Shown here: positions 55,155 to 64,000 of the stretch, in pieces
Position numbering within the stretch: the first letter of the stretch is position 1
Layout of the letters: the number at the start of each line of letters is the position of its first letter
Source: Candidatus Manganitrophus sp.
GTDB taxonomy: Bacteria; Nitrospirota; Nitrospiria; SBBL01; Manganitrophaceae
Direction of reading: 5' to 3'
DNA length: 64,000 nucleotides
NCBI GenBank assembly: GCA_028865235.1
Contig: CP114561.1
Coordinates: forward strand, 124,001-188,000
Position numbers and translations under genes: made by a program
Notes under the pieces: generated by a model
What the model was told of the DNA's origin: nothing
The model's database searches: none
What the model saw: the letters and a program-made list of their open reading frames with translations, nothing else

Positions 55155-57439
55155 TCATTTCTCCTGATTGATGCGGAGTGCGGCGAGGATCTGCCCCACC
55201 GCCAAGCCGCCGTCGTTCGGCGGAATCTGCTGATGCCAAAAAGGATGGAAGCCTTCGGCGCGCAGTCGTGCAACCGCTCTCTCGGTGAGAACCTTGTTTT
55301 GAAAACAGCCTCCGGTCAGGACCACCTTCTCTTCACCGATCCGTCGGGCGACCGACACCATGATTTCGGAGAGGGTGTTGTGGAAGAGGGCGGCGATCTC
55401 TCCGATGGGACGGGATTGTTCGAGCTCTCCGAGAATCGCCTCGATGAGGGGCGCCCAGTCGATGATGAGAGGGGCCTTCGGCGTCTCGCACTCCAGAATC
55501 CGAAATGGATAAGCCTCTTCCGTTTCGATTCCTTCGCAGGCAAACTCCAGCGCCATCGCCACCTCTCCTTCGAACCGGCTCGTCTGCCGAAGACCGAGGA
55601 GGGAGGCGACCGCATCGAAGAGGCGTCCGACGCTGGAGGTCAATGGCGCATTGAGTCCGGTTTCCAGCATCTTTTTTAGGATGCGGCGCTCTTCGGCATT
55701 GAATGCGGAAAGAGCGGCCCGTCCCTCAAAGGCGCGGTCCCCGAACGGTTCGTAAAGAAGACCGAGCGCAGATCGTCGCGGCTCCCGCATCGCCCGCTCT
55801 CCCCCCGGAAGGCGGAAAGTCCGAAAGTGGGCGGCCCGTTGAAACGAGCACTCGTCGATCTTCAGAAATTCCCCGCCCCAGAGGGTCCCGTCGAGACCGA
55901 GGCCGCTTCCATCCCAGGCGATCCCTAAAAGAGGTCCATCCAATCGATGCTCCGCCATGCAGGAGAGGAGATGGGCATAGTGGTGCTGAACGGGGCAGAG
56001 CGGCAAGCCGGTTTCCCGGGCGAATTGGGTCGAACGGTAATCGGGGGTGGAGATCGCAGACAATGGCATCGGGGGAATGATGATACAGCTTTTTCAGGTC
56101 GGTGATCGTCTGCCGGAAGCTCCGATCGGCTTCGGCATTCTCGAGATCGCCGAGATGTTGGCTGATCGTGATCTTCCCTCCGGCGGAAATCGCGACGGTA
56201 TTCTTCAGATGTCCTCCGACGGCGAGAAGGGAGCGGTTCGTCTCGATCTGAAACGAGAGAGGGGCATACCCGCGCGCCCGTCGCAAGATAAGCGGACGTA
56301 CTGCGATCACCCGGACGACCGAGTCGTCGAGAGGCCGGACGATCGGACGGTTATGAACCAAGAAGAGCTCGGCGATTCCGGCGAGCCGCCGAAGCGCGTC
56401 GTTTTCATCGGTGCAGATCGGTTCCTCGGACCGATTGCCGCTGGTGGCGACGACCGGAAAGCCGAGCTCCGACATCAGGAGATGATGAAGGGGGGTGTAG
56501 GGGGAGGAGGACGCCGAGGTAAGGGTTCTCCGGAGCGACAGAAAAGGCAATCGCGGATGGAGCGGATTTCTTCAGCAGAACGATCGGCGACTCGGGAGAG
56601 AGGAGAAGGCGTGCTTCAAGTTCGGAGAGTCGGCAAACGGTCTTGACCGACGCCAGCGTCGGAAACATCAACGCAAAAGGCTTCGCCTCGCGTATTTTGC
56701 GTAGCCGCAGCCGTTGGACCGCCTCTTCATTCCGCGCATCGACCATCAGGTGGAATCCTCCCAACCCTTTGACCGCGACAATCTTCCCCAGGCGGAGGGC
56801 GTCGGCGGCGGCACGCAGCGCCGCGTCGCGCGATGCGCGCACCGATCCGTCCGGCTCCCATAATTCGAGATGCGGCCCGCAGGCAGGGCACGCGTTCGGC
56901 TCGGCGTGGAAACGACGGTCCGACCGATTCTCATACTCGTTTCGGCAGTCCCCGCAGAGGGGAAATCCCCGCATCGTCGTATTAATGCGGTCGTAGGGGA
57001 GCGATTCGATCATGCTGAAGCGAGGGCCGCAATGGGTGCAGTTCGTGAAAGGATAGCGGTAGCGCCGGTTCGCAGGATCGAGGGTCTCCCGGAGGCAGTC
57101 GGCGCAGGTCGCAAGATCGGGAGGAACCGAAGTCTCCCTTATGCCGGCGCGGTCGCTCTCCCGGATTTCGAAGCGCGCTTCCCCGATGGGGTCGAGGAGG
57201 GTGCTGTCGATTCGATCGATCACCGTATGGACCGGCCGCTCCCGTTCGATCCGAAGGAGAAAGGTTTCCAGGTTCGGCCGAGCCCCTTCGATTTCGATCG
57301 TCACCCCCGCCGGTCCGTTCCAGACCGCGCCGGAAAGTCCCAGATCGGTCGCCAGACGAAAGACGAACGGACGGAATCCGACCCCCTGGAGAAGTCCCCG
57401 GAGTTGAATCCGCCGTCGTTCGATCGGTTCGACCTTCAC
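55155..57439 (-). CDS. hypF: Carbamoyltransferase HypF, two frameshifts
   Basis: This is a protein of about 760 residues. In order: an acylphosphatase domain (LRGLLQGVGFRPFVFRLA), two zinc fingers (CADCLRE, CTHCGPRF, CGDCRNEY, CPACGPH), a YrdC-like domain (SEEPICTDENDAL) and the Kae1-like carbamoyltransferase domain with VQHHYAHLLSCMAEH and GGCFQNKVLTE. Extra bases in G5 runs at 56500-56504 and 56043-56047 break the frame; removing one from each gives a continuous protein. HypF activates carbamoyl phosphate for HypE. It starts 4 bases inside the hypA-like gene. Confidence 0.93.
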
Positions 57440-57702
57440 TCCTCCACCTCGATGCTTCTGAGAACGACCGATGCGGCATTCGGGTCTGCGGGATCGTCTA
57501 TTGTCTCGACGTTCAGTTCCGCTCCCTCTGCAATCGTTCCCTGCGCGGCAAGAAGAAAATGATCTCGAAGATGGTCCGGATCCGTCGCGCAGAGCGGACC
57601 GATCCGAAGGGTCACCCCGACCACTTTTTTTCGGACCGGTGGAGGGTGAGCGATCGATTCGATTTGCCGGATCAGTCCGGAGATAAGCGACGCTTCATGC
57701 AT
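57436..57702 (-). CDS. HypA-like protein lacking the zinc domain
   Basis: This is 88 residues, against about 113 for HypA. The nickel-binding start MHEASLISGLIRQI is intact, and the family end (SVVLRSIEVEE) is present. The central zinc ribbon with its two CxxC pairs is missing: after ELNVETID the sequence passes straight to DPADPNAAS. HypA delivers nickel with HypB; no hypB is in the window. Nickel binding at the N-terminus may still be possible, but the structure must differ. Confidence 0.8.
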   Translation of the reverse strand: MHEASLISGLIRQIESIAHPPPVRKKVVGVTLRIGPLCATDPDHLRDHFLLAAQGTIAEGAELNVETIDDPADPNAASVVLRSIEVEE

Positions 57703-57720
57703 AGGCAGTTATCATTTTTC

Positions 57721-57788
57721 ATTTACCATTTTCCAATTTTCATTTTCCATTTTTTTAAATGGCAAATGACAAATGACAAATGGTAAAT
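57721..57788. repeat. A/T-rich repeat between the protease gene and the hypA-like gene
   Basis: The unit opens ATTTACCATTT and closes with its exact complement AAATGGTAAAT (57778-57788), with TTTTTTTAAATGG at the centre, so it folds as a long A/T hairpin. It begins directly at the stop of the protease gene and ends shortly before the hypA ATG. Confidence 0.75.
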
Positions 57789-58258
57789 TATCCCTTCTTA
57801 AGGATCTCTTCTCGAAGCCGTGCTTCCACCTCGGCGACCGCTTTCTCGACTGCAGGTGAGAGACCCACGCCGGCATCGAACCGCTCTCCTTCAATGCCGT
57901 AGATGATCAGCCGGGGAGGAAGCTGATGAAGCACCCGCGCCAGCTCGACCGCTTCGGCGATCCCGAAGGCATGGGTCGAATGACGGAAAAGGGAGGCCGG
58001 AAGCGGCTGTGTCGACACGTCGATCCGCTGAATGGTCCCCGGCGGCGCGCCCGACTGAACCGCATCGATCAGGAAAACATCCCCGGCACCGCGCCAGGCC
58101 TCCAAGAGCGCCGTCCCCTCGCCGGTCTCCTCAAAAATTTCGGTGCCGGGAGGCATCTGCTTCTTGAGATTCCTCGCGACGATCCGTCCGGCGGCGTCGT
58201 CCCGACGGTAGTCGTTTCCGATCCCGATGATAAAGATCTTTGAAAGACGATTTTCCAT
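57788..58258 (-). CDS. Hydrogenase maturation protease (HyaD/HybD family)
   Basis: This is 156 residues with the nickel-recognition motifs [26 protein letters not shown] and [12 protein letters not shown]. It removes a C-terminal peptide from the large subunit after metal insertion. The start codon ATGGAAAATC is provided by the upstream repeat. It directly follows hydA, whose C-terminal peptide is its expected substrate. Confidence 0.93.
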   Translation of the reverse strand: MENRLSKIFIIGIGNDYRRDDAAGRIVARNLKKQMPPGTEIFEETGEGTALLEAWRGAGDVFLIDAVQSGAPPGTIQRIDVSTQPLPASLFRHSTHAFGIAEAVELARVLHQLPPRLIIYGIEGERFDAGVGLSPAVEKAVAEVEARLREEILKKG

Positions 58259-58330
58259 TTGTCATTTTCCATTGGTCATTTGTCATTTCCAAAAATGGAA
58301 AATAAAAAATGGCAAATGGTAAATGGAAAA
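58258..58330. repeat. A/T-rich repeat between hydA and its protease gene
   Basis: It holds alternating units of CCATTTGTCATTTTCC type and AAATGGAAAATAAAAAATGG type filling the gap. As printed, an extra base just before the hydA stop lets the hydA frame read through this repeat. Confidence 0.75.
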
Positions 58331-59640
58331 TTATCCCCCTCCTGATCTCCAGCCGAAGAAAGTGGGTCGAGCAGGAGATACAGGGGTCGTAGTTTCGAAT
58401 TGTCTGCTCGCATCGCCAGGTCAGCTTCTCTTGGGGAAGGTCGATCTCTTTCTCGACCACCCGCCGAAGATCGTCTTCCATCACCTTTTGATTCTGGGAG
58501 GTCGGCGGGACAATCTTCGCATCGAGGATCGTCCCCTGTTCGTCGATCCGGTAGCGATGGTAGAGGGTCCCGCGCGGCGCCTCCGTGGCGGCATAGCCGA
58601 CGGCCTGACTGGGCAAAACCGGAACGGCCGGATGTTCCGGCGCTTCGTAGGCTGAAATGATCCGCAATGCTTCATCGAAGGCATAGACCACTTCAACCCC
58701 TCGGATCAGGAGGCTCTTAAACGGATTCCGGCAGGTCGGACCCAAACCGGCGGCGCGGGCCGCCTCCTGCGCGAGCGGGGAGAGGCGATCGAAATTGAGA
58801 TTGTATCTTGCCATCGGGCCGACGAAATAACCGCCGCGGCCGCGGATCTTCGAGTGGAGGGCGTTGGAGTGGGGGACCTGCTCCTCCTCGAAATGTTCGT
58901 CGTACTCCCGGACCGAGAGATCCAGTCCTTTGTTCGAGACCAGCCGGCCCTCATTAAACGGGTATTCGTCGGGGTGACGCAACGCCACGAACTCATAATC
59001 CTGCTCATAATCGGGGAAAGGGAGGGTGGCCGCCCACCGGACAGTTTCAACGGCGGCATCGCGCGCCCATGACAGACGATCGGTCAGCGAGGCGAGCTCA
59101 CGCTTCGTCGGTGTTTTGAAAAAGCCGCCGAGCCGCACGTTGATCGGGTGGATCGCTCGCCCGCCGAGCAGGCCGACGATCCCGTTGCCGGCCTTCTTGA
59201 TGTGGAGCGCCGTGCTGCACCATGTCGCCGTGGTCCTTCGCCAGTCTCGACCGCGTCCGGGCATAACCCAGGAAGTCGGGCGCATGCAGCATGAACATGT
59301 GCAGCACGTGGCTTTCGATCCACTCGCCGCAGTAGAGCAGCCGGCGCAGGTCGCGCGATCGGCGCCGGCACGACTTGGACCCCGCAGGCATCCTCGATCG
59401 CGTGGACGGCGCTCATCAGGTACGCCACCGGGCAGATGCCGCAGATGCGGGCGGTGATGTCTCGGGCCTCGGCGGCAGTCGCGCCCGCGCAGCAGGGCCT
59501 CGAAATAGCGCGGCGGCTCGAAGATGCGCAGTCCGCGGCTCGACGAGCTGGCCGTCCGCGATCGTGACGATGCAGCGCGCCCTCGCCTTCCACGCGGGCG
59601 AGGTAGTTCAACCGTCGATGGTGCGCGTGGCGTCGGTCAT
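58331..59640 (-). CDS. hydA: Group 3b [NiFe]-hydrogenase large subunit HydA, partly high-GC patch
   Basis: This is the catalytic alpha subunit. The start is ATG 59640 (MTDATRTI, then [13 protein letters not shown] after repair). The N-terminal nickel motif [17 protein letters not shown] is in the high-GC, frameshifted part (59640-about 59170). The rest is host-like ([29 protein letters not shown]) and ends with the C-terminal nickel motif [11 protein letters not shown]. An extra base in the C5 run at 58335-58339 removes the stop at 58331; without it the protein ends LEIRRG. It oxidises H2 or evolves it with NADP(H) through HydBGD. Confidence 0.9.
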
Positions 59641-60429
59641 GGCGGGCGGCCTCTCCTCGGCGAAGGCTCGGGCGGCGGCGTTGAAGGTGCGGTATAGCCG
59701 CGTGAGGAGGTCGGCCTCGGGCGCCATGCCGGCGGCCAGCAGATGCTCGCTCAGCGCCGGCGCGTTCGGCGTTTCCTTCGGCCCGAAGCAGCCGTAGCAG
59801 CCGCGGTTGTAGGCCGGGCAGATGGCCCCGCAGCCGGCCTGCGTGACGGGCCCCAGGCACGGCGTGCCGTGCGCCACCAGCACGCAGGCGCTGCCCCGCC
59901 GCTTGCACTCCTCGCACACGCTGTGGGTCGCCACGTCCGGCCGCCGGCCGGCCAGCAGGCGCGGCGATCAGCTCCAGCAGTTGCTGCTTGTTGACCGGGC
60001 AGCCGCGCAGTTCGTAGTCGACCTTGACGTGGGCGGCGATCGGCGTCGAGGTCGCAGGCGTGTCGATCCACTCCGGGCGCGCGTAGACGATCCGCTTCGC
60101 ACTCCTCCACGTCGCGCAGGTTGCGCAGCGCCTGGATGCCGCCGGCCGTGGCGCAGGCGCCGATCGTGACCAGAAACTTCGACTGCGCGCGGATCGCCTG
60201 AATCGCCGCCGCATCGCGCGCGGTGGTGATCGAGCCCTCGACGAGCGAGAGGTCGTAAGGGCCTGTCCCATGCGGCGCGGGACGCCTCCGGAAAGTAGGC
60301 GATCTCGACCTCGTCGGCGACCGCCAGCAGCTCGTCCTCGCAGTCGAGCAGGCTCAGCTGGCAGCCGTCGCAGGAGGCGAACTTCCAGACGGCCATTTTC
60401 GGTTTGAGATTCAAAGGATTATTTCCCAT
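59637..60429 (-). CDS. hydD: Group 3b [NiFe]-hydrogenase small subunit HydD, high-GC patch, frameshifts
   Basis: This is the Fe-S delta subunit that relays electrons from HydA. It starts at a repeat-supplied ATG ([19 protein letters not shown]) and shows [16 protein letters not shown], the first cluster site. Later pieces in other frames include [38 protein letters not shown] and [18 protein letters not shown]. From about 60390 leftward the DNA is near 70% G+C with at least five shifts. It overlaps hydA. Confidence 0.85.
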
Positions 60430-60490
60430 TGTTCATTTGTCATTTATCATTTGTCATTTAAAAAATTGGAAAATGGTAAATGGCAAATTT
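60423..60490. repeat. A/T-rich repeat between hydG and hydD
   Basis: Units of CATTTGTCATTTATCATTTGTC type and AAAATGGTAAATGGC type form an inverted array spanning the gap. The hydD start codon (ATGGGAAATA) is part of the array. Confidence 0.75.
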
Positions 60491-60497
60491 ACTCTCC

Positions 60498-61335
60498 CTA
60501 AATCTCTCTCGTTTCGAACCACGGCTGTATCCGGTCATACCGGTAAACCGGCCCCTCCCGGCAGACGAAGGTCGGGCCGAGCTGGCAGTGTCCGCAAAAA
60601 GCGATCGCGCACTTCATGTTCCGTTCCAATGAGACGTAGATCCGATCGGCGGCGATCCCGCGGGAGAGGAGGCTTCGGGCGGTATAACGCATCATGATCT
60701 CCGGCCCGCACATCATGGCAATGGAATGTCGGGGATCGATCTCGACCTGATCGAAAAGATTCGTGACCACGCCGACGTTGTACTTCCACGCTTTGTCGGG
60801 ATGATCGACGGTGAGGTACACCTCCGTGTTCGGATGGCGCTCCCAGGCCCGGAACCGCTCCCGATAGAGGAGGTCCTTCGGTGTCTTCACCCCCATGAAG
60901 GATTTTTAATTTACCGTATTGCTCCCGCCGCTGGGCGATGTAGTTGATCACCGAAACGACCGGGGCGCAGCCGAGACCGCCGGTCACGACGATGACCTCT
61001 TTTCCTTCGGCCTCTTTCAGCGGCCAAGCGCTTCCGTACGGTCCTCGGAGTCCAATCGTATCCCCCTCCTTCAGCCGTTCCAGCGCCCCGGTGACATTTC
61101 CGACAATCCGGATCGTGTGGTCGAGCAACTCGGGATCGTCCGGATCGGAGACGATCGAAATCGCCACCTCTCCCACCCCGAAAACATAGACCATGTTGAA
61201 CTGGCCGGGGAGAAAACGGTAGCCCCGTCTCAGCCCTTCGTCTCGAAAGCGGAGACGATACGTGTAGACCCCCGGCGTCTCCCGGCGGACTTCGACGATC
61301 TCGGCGGGATGAGGGAGAAAAGGATCATTTACCAT
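60498..61335 (-). CDS. hydG: Hydrogenase FAD/NAD(P)-binding subunit HydG, frameshifted
   Basis: This is about 278 residues. It has the FAD segment [21 protein letters not shown], the NAD(P) segment [16 protein letters not shown] and the C-terminal [2Fe-2S] cysteine motif [15 protein letters not shown]. An extra base in the C5 run at 60890-60894 breaks the frame. It is the gamma subunit that exchanges electrons with NADP(H). The start ATGGTAAATG comes from the upstream repeat. Confidence 0.93.
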
Positions 61336-61405
61336 TTGTCATTTTCCATATTGGATTTTCCATTTTTAAATGACAAATGAACAATGACAAATGGAAAATG
61401 GTAAA
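61333..61405. repeat. A/T-rich repeat between hydB and hydG
   Basis: It is another inverted array of CCATTTGTCATTTTCC and AAATGACAAATG type units. It begins 10 bases after the hydB stop and contains the hydG start codon. Confidence 0.75.
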
Positions 61406-61415
61406 TATCTCCTCC

Positions 61416-62551
61416 TCATCCTTTTTCTCCTCGGATCGCCCGGACCTCTTCGGTGATGTCGATGGCGACGGGGCACCAGGTGATGCAGCGCCCGCAGCCG
61501 ACGCAGCCGGACGTGCCGAACTGGTCCCACCAGGTGGCGAGCTTGTGGGTCATCCATTGACGGTAGCGGGCCTTGTGAGTTGATCGGACGCTCCCGCCGC
61601 CGTGGACGTAAGAAAAGTCCATCGTAAAGCAGGAGTCGAGCTTCCGCCGACGCTCGGTCTGGTTTCCGGTCAGATCGGTGACATCTTCAACCGTCGTGCA
61701 GAAACAGGTCGGGCAGACGAGGGTACAGTTGCCGCAGGCAAGGCAGCGGGCGGCCACATCGTCCCAACGGGGATGCTCCAGATTGTTGTAGAGCAGCTCC
61801 TTCACGTCGTCGGTTTTCATCGACCGCCCCATCTGCTGGGAGGTGCGAGAGACGACCCGATCGGCCGCCGCCGCTTCTTCCGTCCGGGCCGGAGCATGTG
61901 GGATCTCTCGAAGGAGGGCTTCCCCCGCTCCGAGCCGACCTCGACGACGAAGTAGTGGCGCTCTCCCTCCAGGACTTCCGTCAGAGCGAGGTCAAATCCG
62001 GACGTCGCCTTCGGGCCGGTTTTCATCGAGACGCAGAAGCAGGTGCCGCCGGCCACACTACAGTTGAGGGCGACGATGAAGACGTTCTCCCGCTGGGCCT
62101 TGTAGTAGGGATCGACGTAAGCCCCTTCCAGGAAAACTTTGTCTTGGATGGCAATGGCGTGCAGCTCGCACGCGCGGACGCCGATCAGGGCGAGCTTCGG
62201 GACTTCCTCTTTTTCATCGATGATTCGAAAGCCGTTCTCTTCGCGCTCGGCGCGCCAGAGACGTCTTGCAGACGGGAGGAAATATTTTTTCCAGGAATGG
62301 GGGCCGACGGCATAACCGAAGAAGGCGGCATCGTCTCTTTTTTTTAGACGATAGGTGGCCCCTTCTTGTGCATCGGTCCAGCCGATCGGGAGATCATTGA
62401 TGGAGATCAATTCATCGTAGACGATCGCGCCGTTCTCAAGGGTCGGGCCGACGAGCCGGTATCCCGATTGCTTCAGCGAATCAAAACAGCGTTGAAGGTG
62501 GCCGGCTTCGAGAATTTCTTTTCGGTTTGGGATCGGTTCCGATGTTTCCAT
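61416..62551 (-). CDS. hydB: Hydrogenase [4Fe-4S] subunit HydB, frameshifted
   Basis: This is about 378 residues. The N-terminal domain has [21 protein letters not shown], and the C-terminal ferredoxin domain has [16 protein letters not shown] and [12 protein letters not shown] (two [4Fe-4S] clusters). A missing base in the C5 run at 61922-61926 (cgggggaa on the minus strand) breaks the frame between them. HydB is the beta subunit of sulfhydrogenase-type, NADP-linked enzymes and the first gene of the operon hydBGDA. Confidence 0.93.
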
Positions 62552-62620
62552 CCTGCTCCATGATGATGGGATTGGTCCGCCGCCGGAAATGCAAGCCAGG
62601 AAAGGATCGGTTTCGAGGTC

Positions 62621-62650
62621 AGTCTATTCTTTTCCTCCTAAAACAGTCAA
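62621..62650 (-). promoter_or_regulatory. Candidate promoter of the hydrogenase operon
   Basis: On the minus strand TTGACT (62650-62645) and TAGACT (62626-62621) are separated by 18 bases, about 70 bases before the hydB start. The spacing and boxes fit a housekeeping promoter; no operator was seen. Confidence 0.5.
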
Positions 62651-62708
62651 GCAGGTATGCCATCCTTGGCGCCTCATGAGTCGTCGCGCTTTGTTCTACG
62701 CCGAGACG

Positions 62709-63134
62709 CTAATATCGCTCGATCAGAGCGAGGCAATATTGGAGGGCGTCGATCTCCGTGAAGATCCCGACCAGCTTGTTGTCGATATCCACGACCGGAA
62801 GCGCCCCGATCTTATGTTCAACCATCCGCTTAATGGCGTCGTGGATCGAGGTTTCTTCCCTGACGGAAATCGGATGACGGGACATCAGATCGGAGACGAT
62901 CTGTTGATCGACATCGCCGAATTCCTTCATCTCTCCTCCGGTGATTCTCCAGTTCTGACGAATGTCGCGATCCGAAATTATTCCGACCAGTCGGTCGTCC
63001 TCCACAACGGGGAGGTGCCGGATTTCGTGGTCCAACATCAAACCAAGCGCTTTGATCGTCGGCTCTTCCGGTCCGATCGAGATCGGTTTGAAGGTCATCC
63101 GATCGTTCATCGTTGGAATTTCATACGGTTTCAT
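62709..63134 (-). CDS. Two-CBS-domain protein
   Basis: This is 141 residues with two CBS modules (HEIRHLPVVEDDRLVGIISDRDI and HKIGALPVVDIDNKLVGIFTE). It is an adenylate-binding regulatory module with no attached enzyme domain, like the protein at 32.7 kb. It is on the same strand as the hydrogenase operon but is separated by 157 bases and a candidate promoter. Confidence 0.9.
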   Translation of the reverse strand: MKPYEIPTMNDRMTFKPISIGPEEPTIKALGLMLDHEIRHLPVVEDDRLVGIISDRDIRQNWRITGGEMKEFGDVDQQIVSDLMSRHPISVREETSIHDAIKRMVEHKIGALPVVDIDNKLVGIFTEIDALQYCLALIERY

Positions 63135-63303
63135 ATCTCCTCCTCGTCTCTGGGCGAACGGGGATCACCGTTCCGTCGATTATTGTTTCATTTGTTCCAA
63201 CGCCGCTTCCCGTTCATGATCGTGCGTCATGCAATCTTTTATTTTTATCGATCGTCTTCCCTCTCCATCGGAACCCTCATTCATCTTGAAGCAATCACAT
63301 GGG

Positions 63304-63400
63304 AAAGACAACCCCCCGAAAGGGGTGGCTTCAACGCGGCATCGCGGCATCAACATAGATAAACACCCCCTTCGGGGGATTGTCTCTTCGATTGAATCAT
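63304..63400. repeat. Paired inverted hairpin elements, copies A and B
   Basis: Copy A (about 63304-63331, plus) reads GACAACCCCCCGAAAGGGG. Copy B (63362-63400, minus) reads GATTCAATCGAAGAGACAA then CCCCCGAAGGGGG and matches the element at 39433. A further GC-rich hairpin (CCTTCCTTTCGGGAAGG) is at about 63451-63467. These fill the 422-base gene-free interval 63135-63556. Confidence 0.6.
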
Positions 63401-63556
63401 TTCAAAATGATAATCAATCGGATGATCCACTCGCGGGTCATCCAACCTTCCTTTCGGGAAGGGGTGGGGAAAAGGAGAGGTCAGCCGGCTGATTCAGGGC
63501 GAAGTGGGCGGGGGCTTCGTCTTTAGAAAAAAACCCGCGTCAAGGAGAGGGCGGTC

Positions 63557-63817
63557 TTGAAGGATCAAGAAAGCATACATCATAAAATCATCTCTGCAGC
63601 CGTCTATCGTCGTGAACTCACAAAGCGGGAGATCGACGTCCTAAAATTGGTGGGGCAAGGTTATAAGAACAGAGAAATCGCCAAGCAACTCGGGGTGGCG
63701 GTTAAGACGGTGGAGAACCATCGGGTCAACATCATGAACAAGCTCGCTCTTCGAAACACCGTTCAGATGATCCGCTACGCGCTCGAAAAGGGCTTTGTTC
63801 CGATTGAGAGCAAATAA
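63557..63817 (+). CDS. LuxR-type HTH regulator
   Basis: This is 86 residues starting at TTG 63557, which has AAGGAGAGG 10 bases upstream. It is almost entirely a LuxR/NarL helix-turn-helix (LTKREIDVLKLVGQGYKNREIAKQLGVAVKTVENHRVNIMNKL), with no receiver domain. It may control the adjacent peroxidase gene. Confidence 0.87.
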   Translation: MKDQESIHHKIISAAVYRRELTKREIDVLKLVGQGYKNREIAKQLGVAVKTVENHRVNIMNKLALRNTVQMIRYALEKGFVPIESK

Positions 63818-63852
63818 AGGTGTATCTTGAAACCAAAAAAGGAGAAGTCAAG

Positions 63853-64000
63853 ATGAGACGATTCATCCTCTTTCAGTTTAGCTCGGTTTGGGTTTTTATT
63901 TTTTTGATCGCCACTTCGGCCTTTGGACAGGAGGCCGACCTGATCCGGAAGGCCGGCAATTTCTTCAAGCCGCTTCCGGAGAAACTCTCGGCGCCGGAGA
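63853..64000 (+). CDS. Probable cytochrome c peroxidase, N-terminus only
   Basis: The start ATG 63853 has AAGGAG upstream. A signal peptide (ILFQFSSVWVFIFLIATSAFG) is followed by ADLIRKAGNFFKPLPEKL, which resembles the first residues of diheme cytochrome c peroxidases. The heme motifs lie beyond the window, so the call is tentative. Confidence 0.6.
   Translation, partial: MRRFILFQFSSVWVFIFLIATSAFGQEADLIRKAGNFFKPLPEKLSAPE

Noticed and set aside
58131-59285. HydA with a long extra C-terminus of repeat-coded residues
   Set aside because: The read-through arises from one extra base before the stop; hydrogenase large subunits end shortly after the CxxC motif.

Overview
The window reads as a chromosomal piece of a diderm bacterium with roughly 57-58% G+C. 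TamA/TamB outer-membrane assembly genes are at the left end and an NADP-linked (group 3b) [NiFe]-hydrogenase operon is at the right. Gene content (group 3b hydrogenase with its maturation set, many small regulators, HPF paralogs, diheme cytochrome c, start of a cytochrome c peroxidase) suggests a chemolithotrophic environmental lineage, perhaps Nitrospirota. That placement is an inference from gene content alone. No tRNA, rRNA, CRISPR array or intact transposase was recognised.

Layout. 1-7 kb: secreted beta-helix protein, tamB-tamA, then a MarR regulator with a palindromic operator inside its own promoter, coupled to doxX. 7-17.6 kb: a leftward accessory block: aldehyde dehydrogenase, hydrolase, DUF6510 protein, FAD reductase, sulfite-oxidase-like protein, lipoprotein hydrolase, DUF6130 protein, lipoxygenase, catalase-related hemoprotein and epoxide hydrolase. 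It is bounded on the right by a fused remnant of its own two end genes. Lipoxygenase, catalase-like protein and epoxide hydrolase side by side suggest a bacterial oxylipin pathway, the most interesting candidate system here. 18-25 kb: HPF, an ACP-acyl-AMP ligase-acyltransferase fusion, 5-oxoprolinase pxpBCA, an SDR and uridine phosphorylase. 25-33 kb: response regulators, arsenate reductase, a flippase, an acyltransferase and small Cys-rich proteins. 34-39 kb: acetyl-CoA synthetase, E1 alpha, E1 beta, E2, ACP and Rieske genes in one operon. 39.7-49.5 kb: sensor kinase, katG, stress genes (USP, HPF-cold-shock fusion, cytochrome c), and several genes whose middles are missing (ftsH, a Lon/HlyD scrap, a phosphoribosyltransferase). 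49.5-62.6 kb: hydBGDA, maturation protease, hypA-like, hypF, hypC, hypD and hypE. An insertion of about 2.7 kb separates hypD from hypE, and an A/T-rich repeat sits at several cistron junctions and supplies start codons. 62.7-64 kb: CBS protein, LuxR-type regulator, partial peroxidase.

Sequence quality matters. Many genes carry a single-base indel, usually in a C/G homopolymer, and read correctly once it is repaired. I list each as one gene and give the position. In addition, three patches (about 35.7-39.06, 41.4-43.57 and 59.2-60.4 kb) jump to about 70% G+C, carry many frameshifts, and begin or end inside genes. They look like foreign consensus laid over conserved genes rather than true islands.
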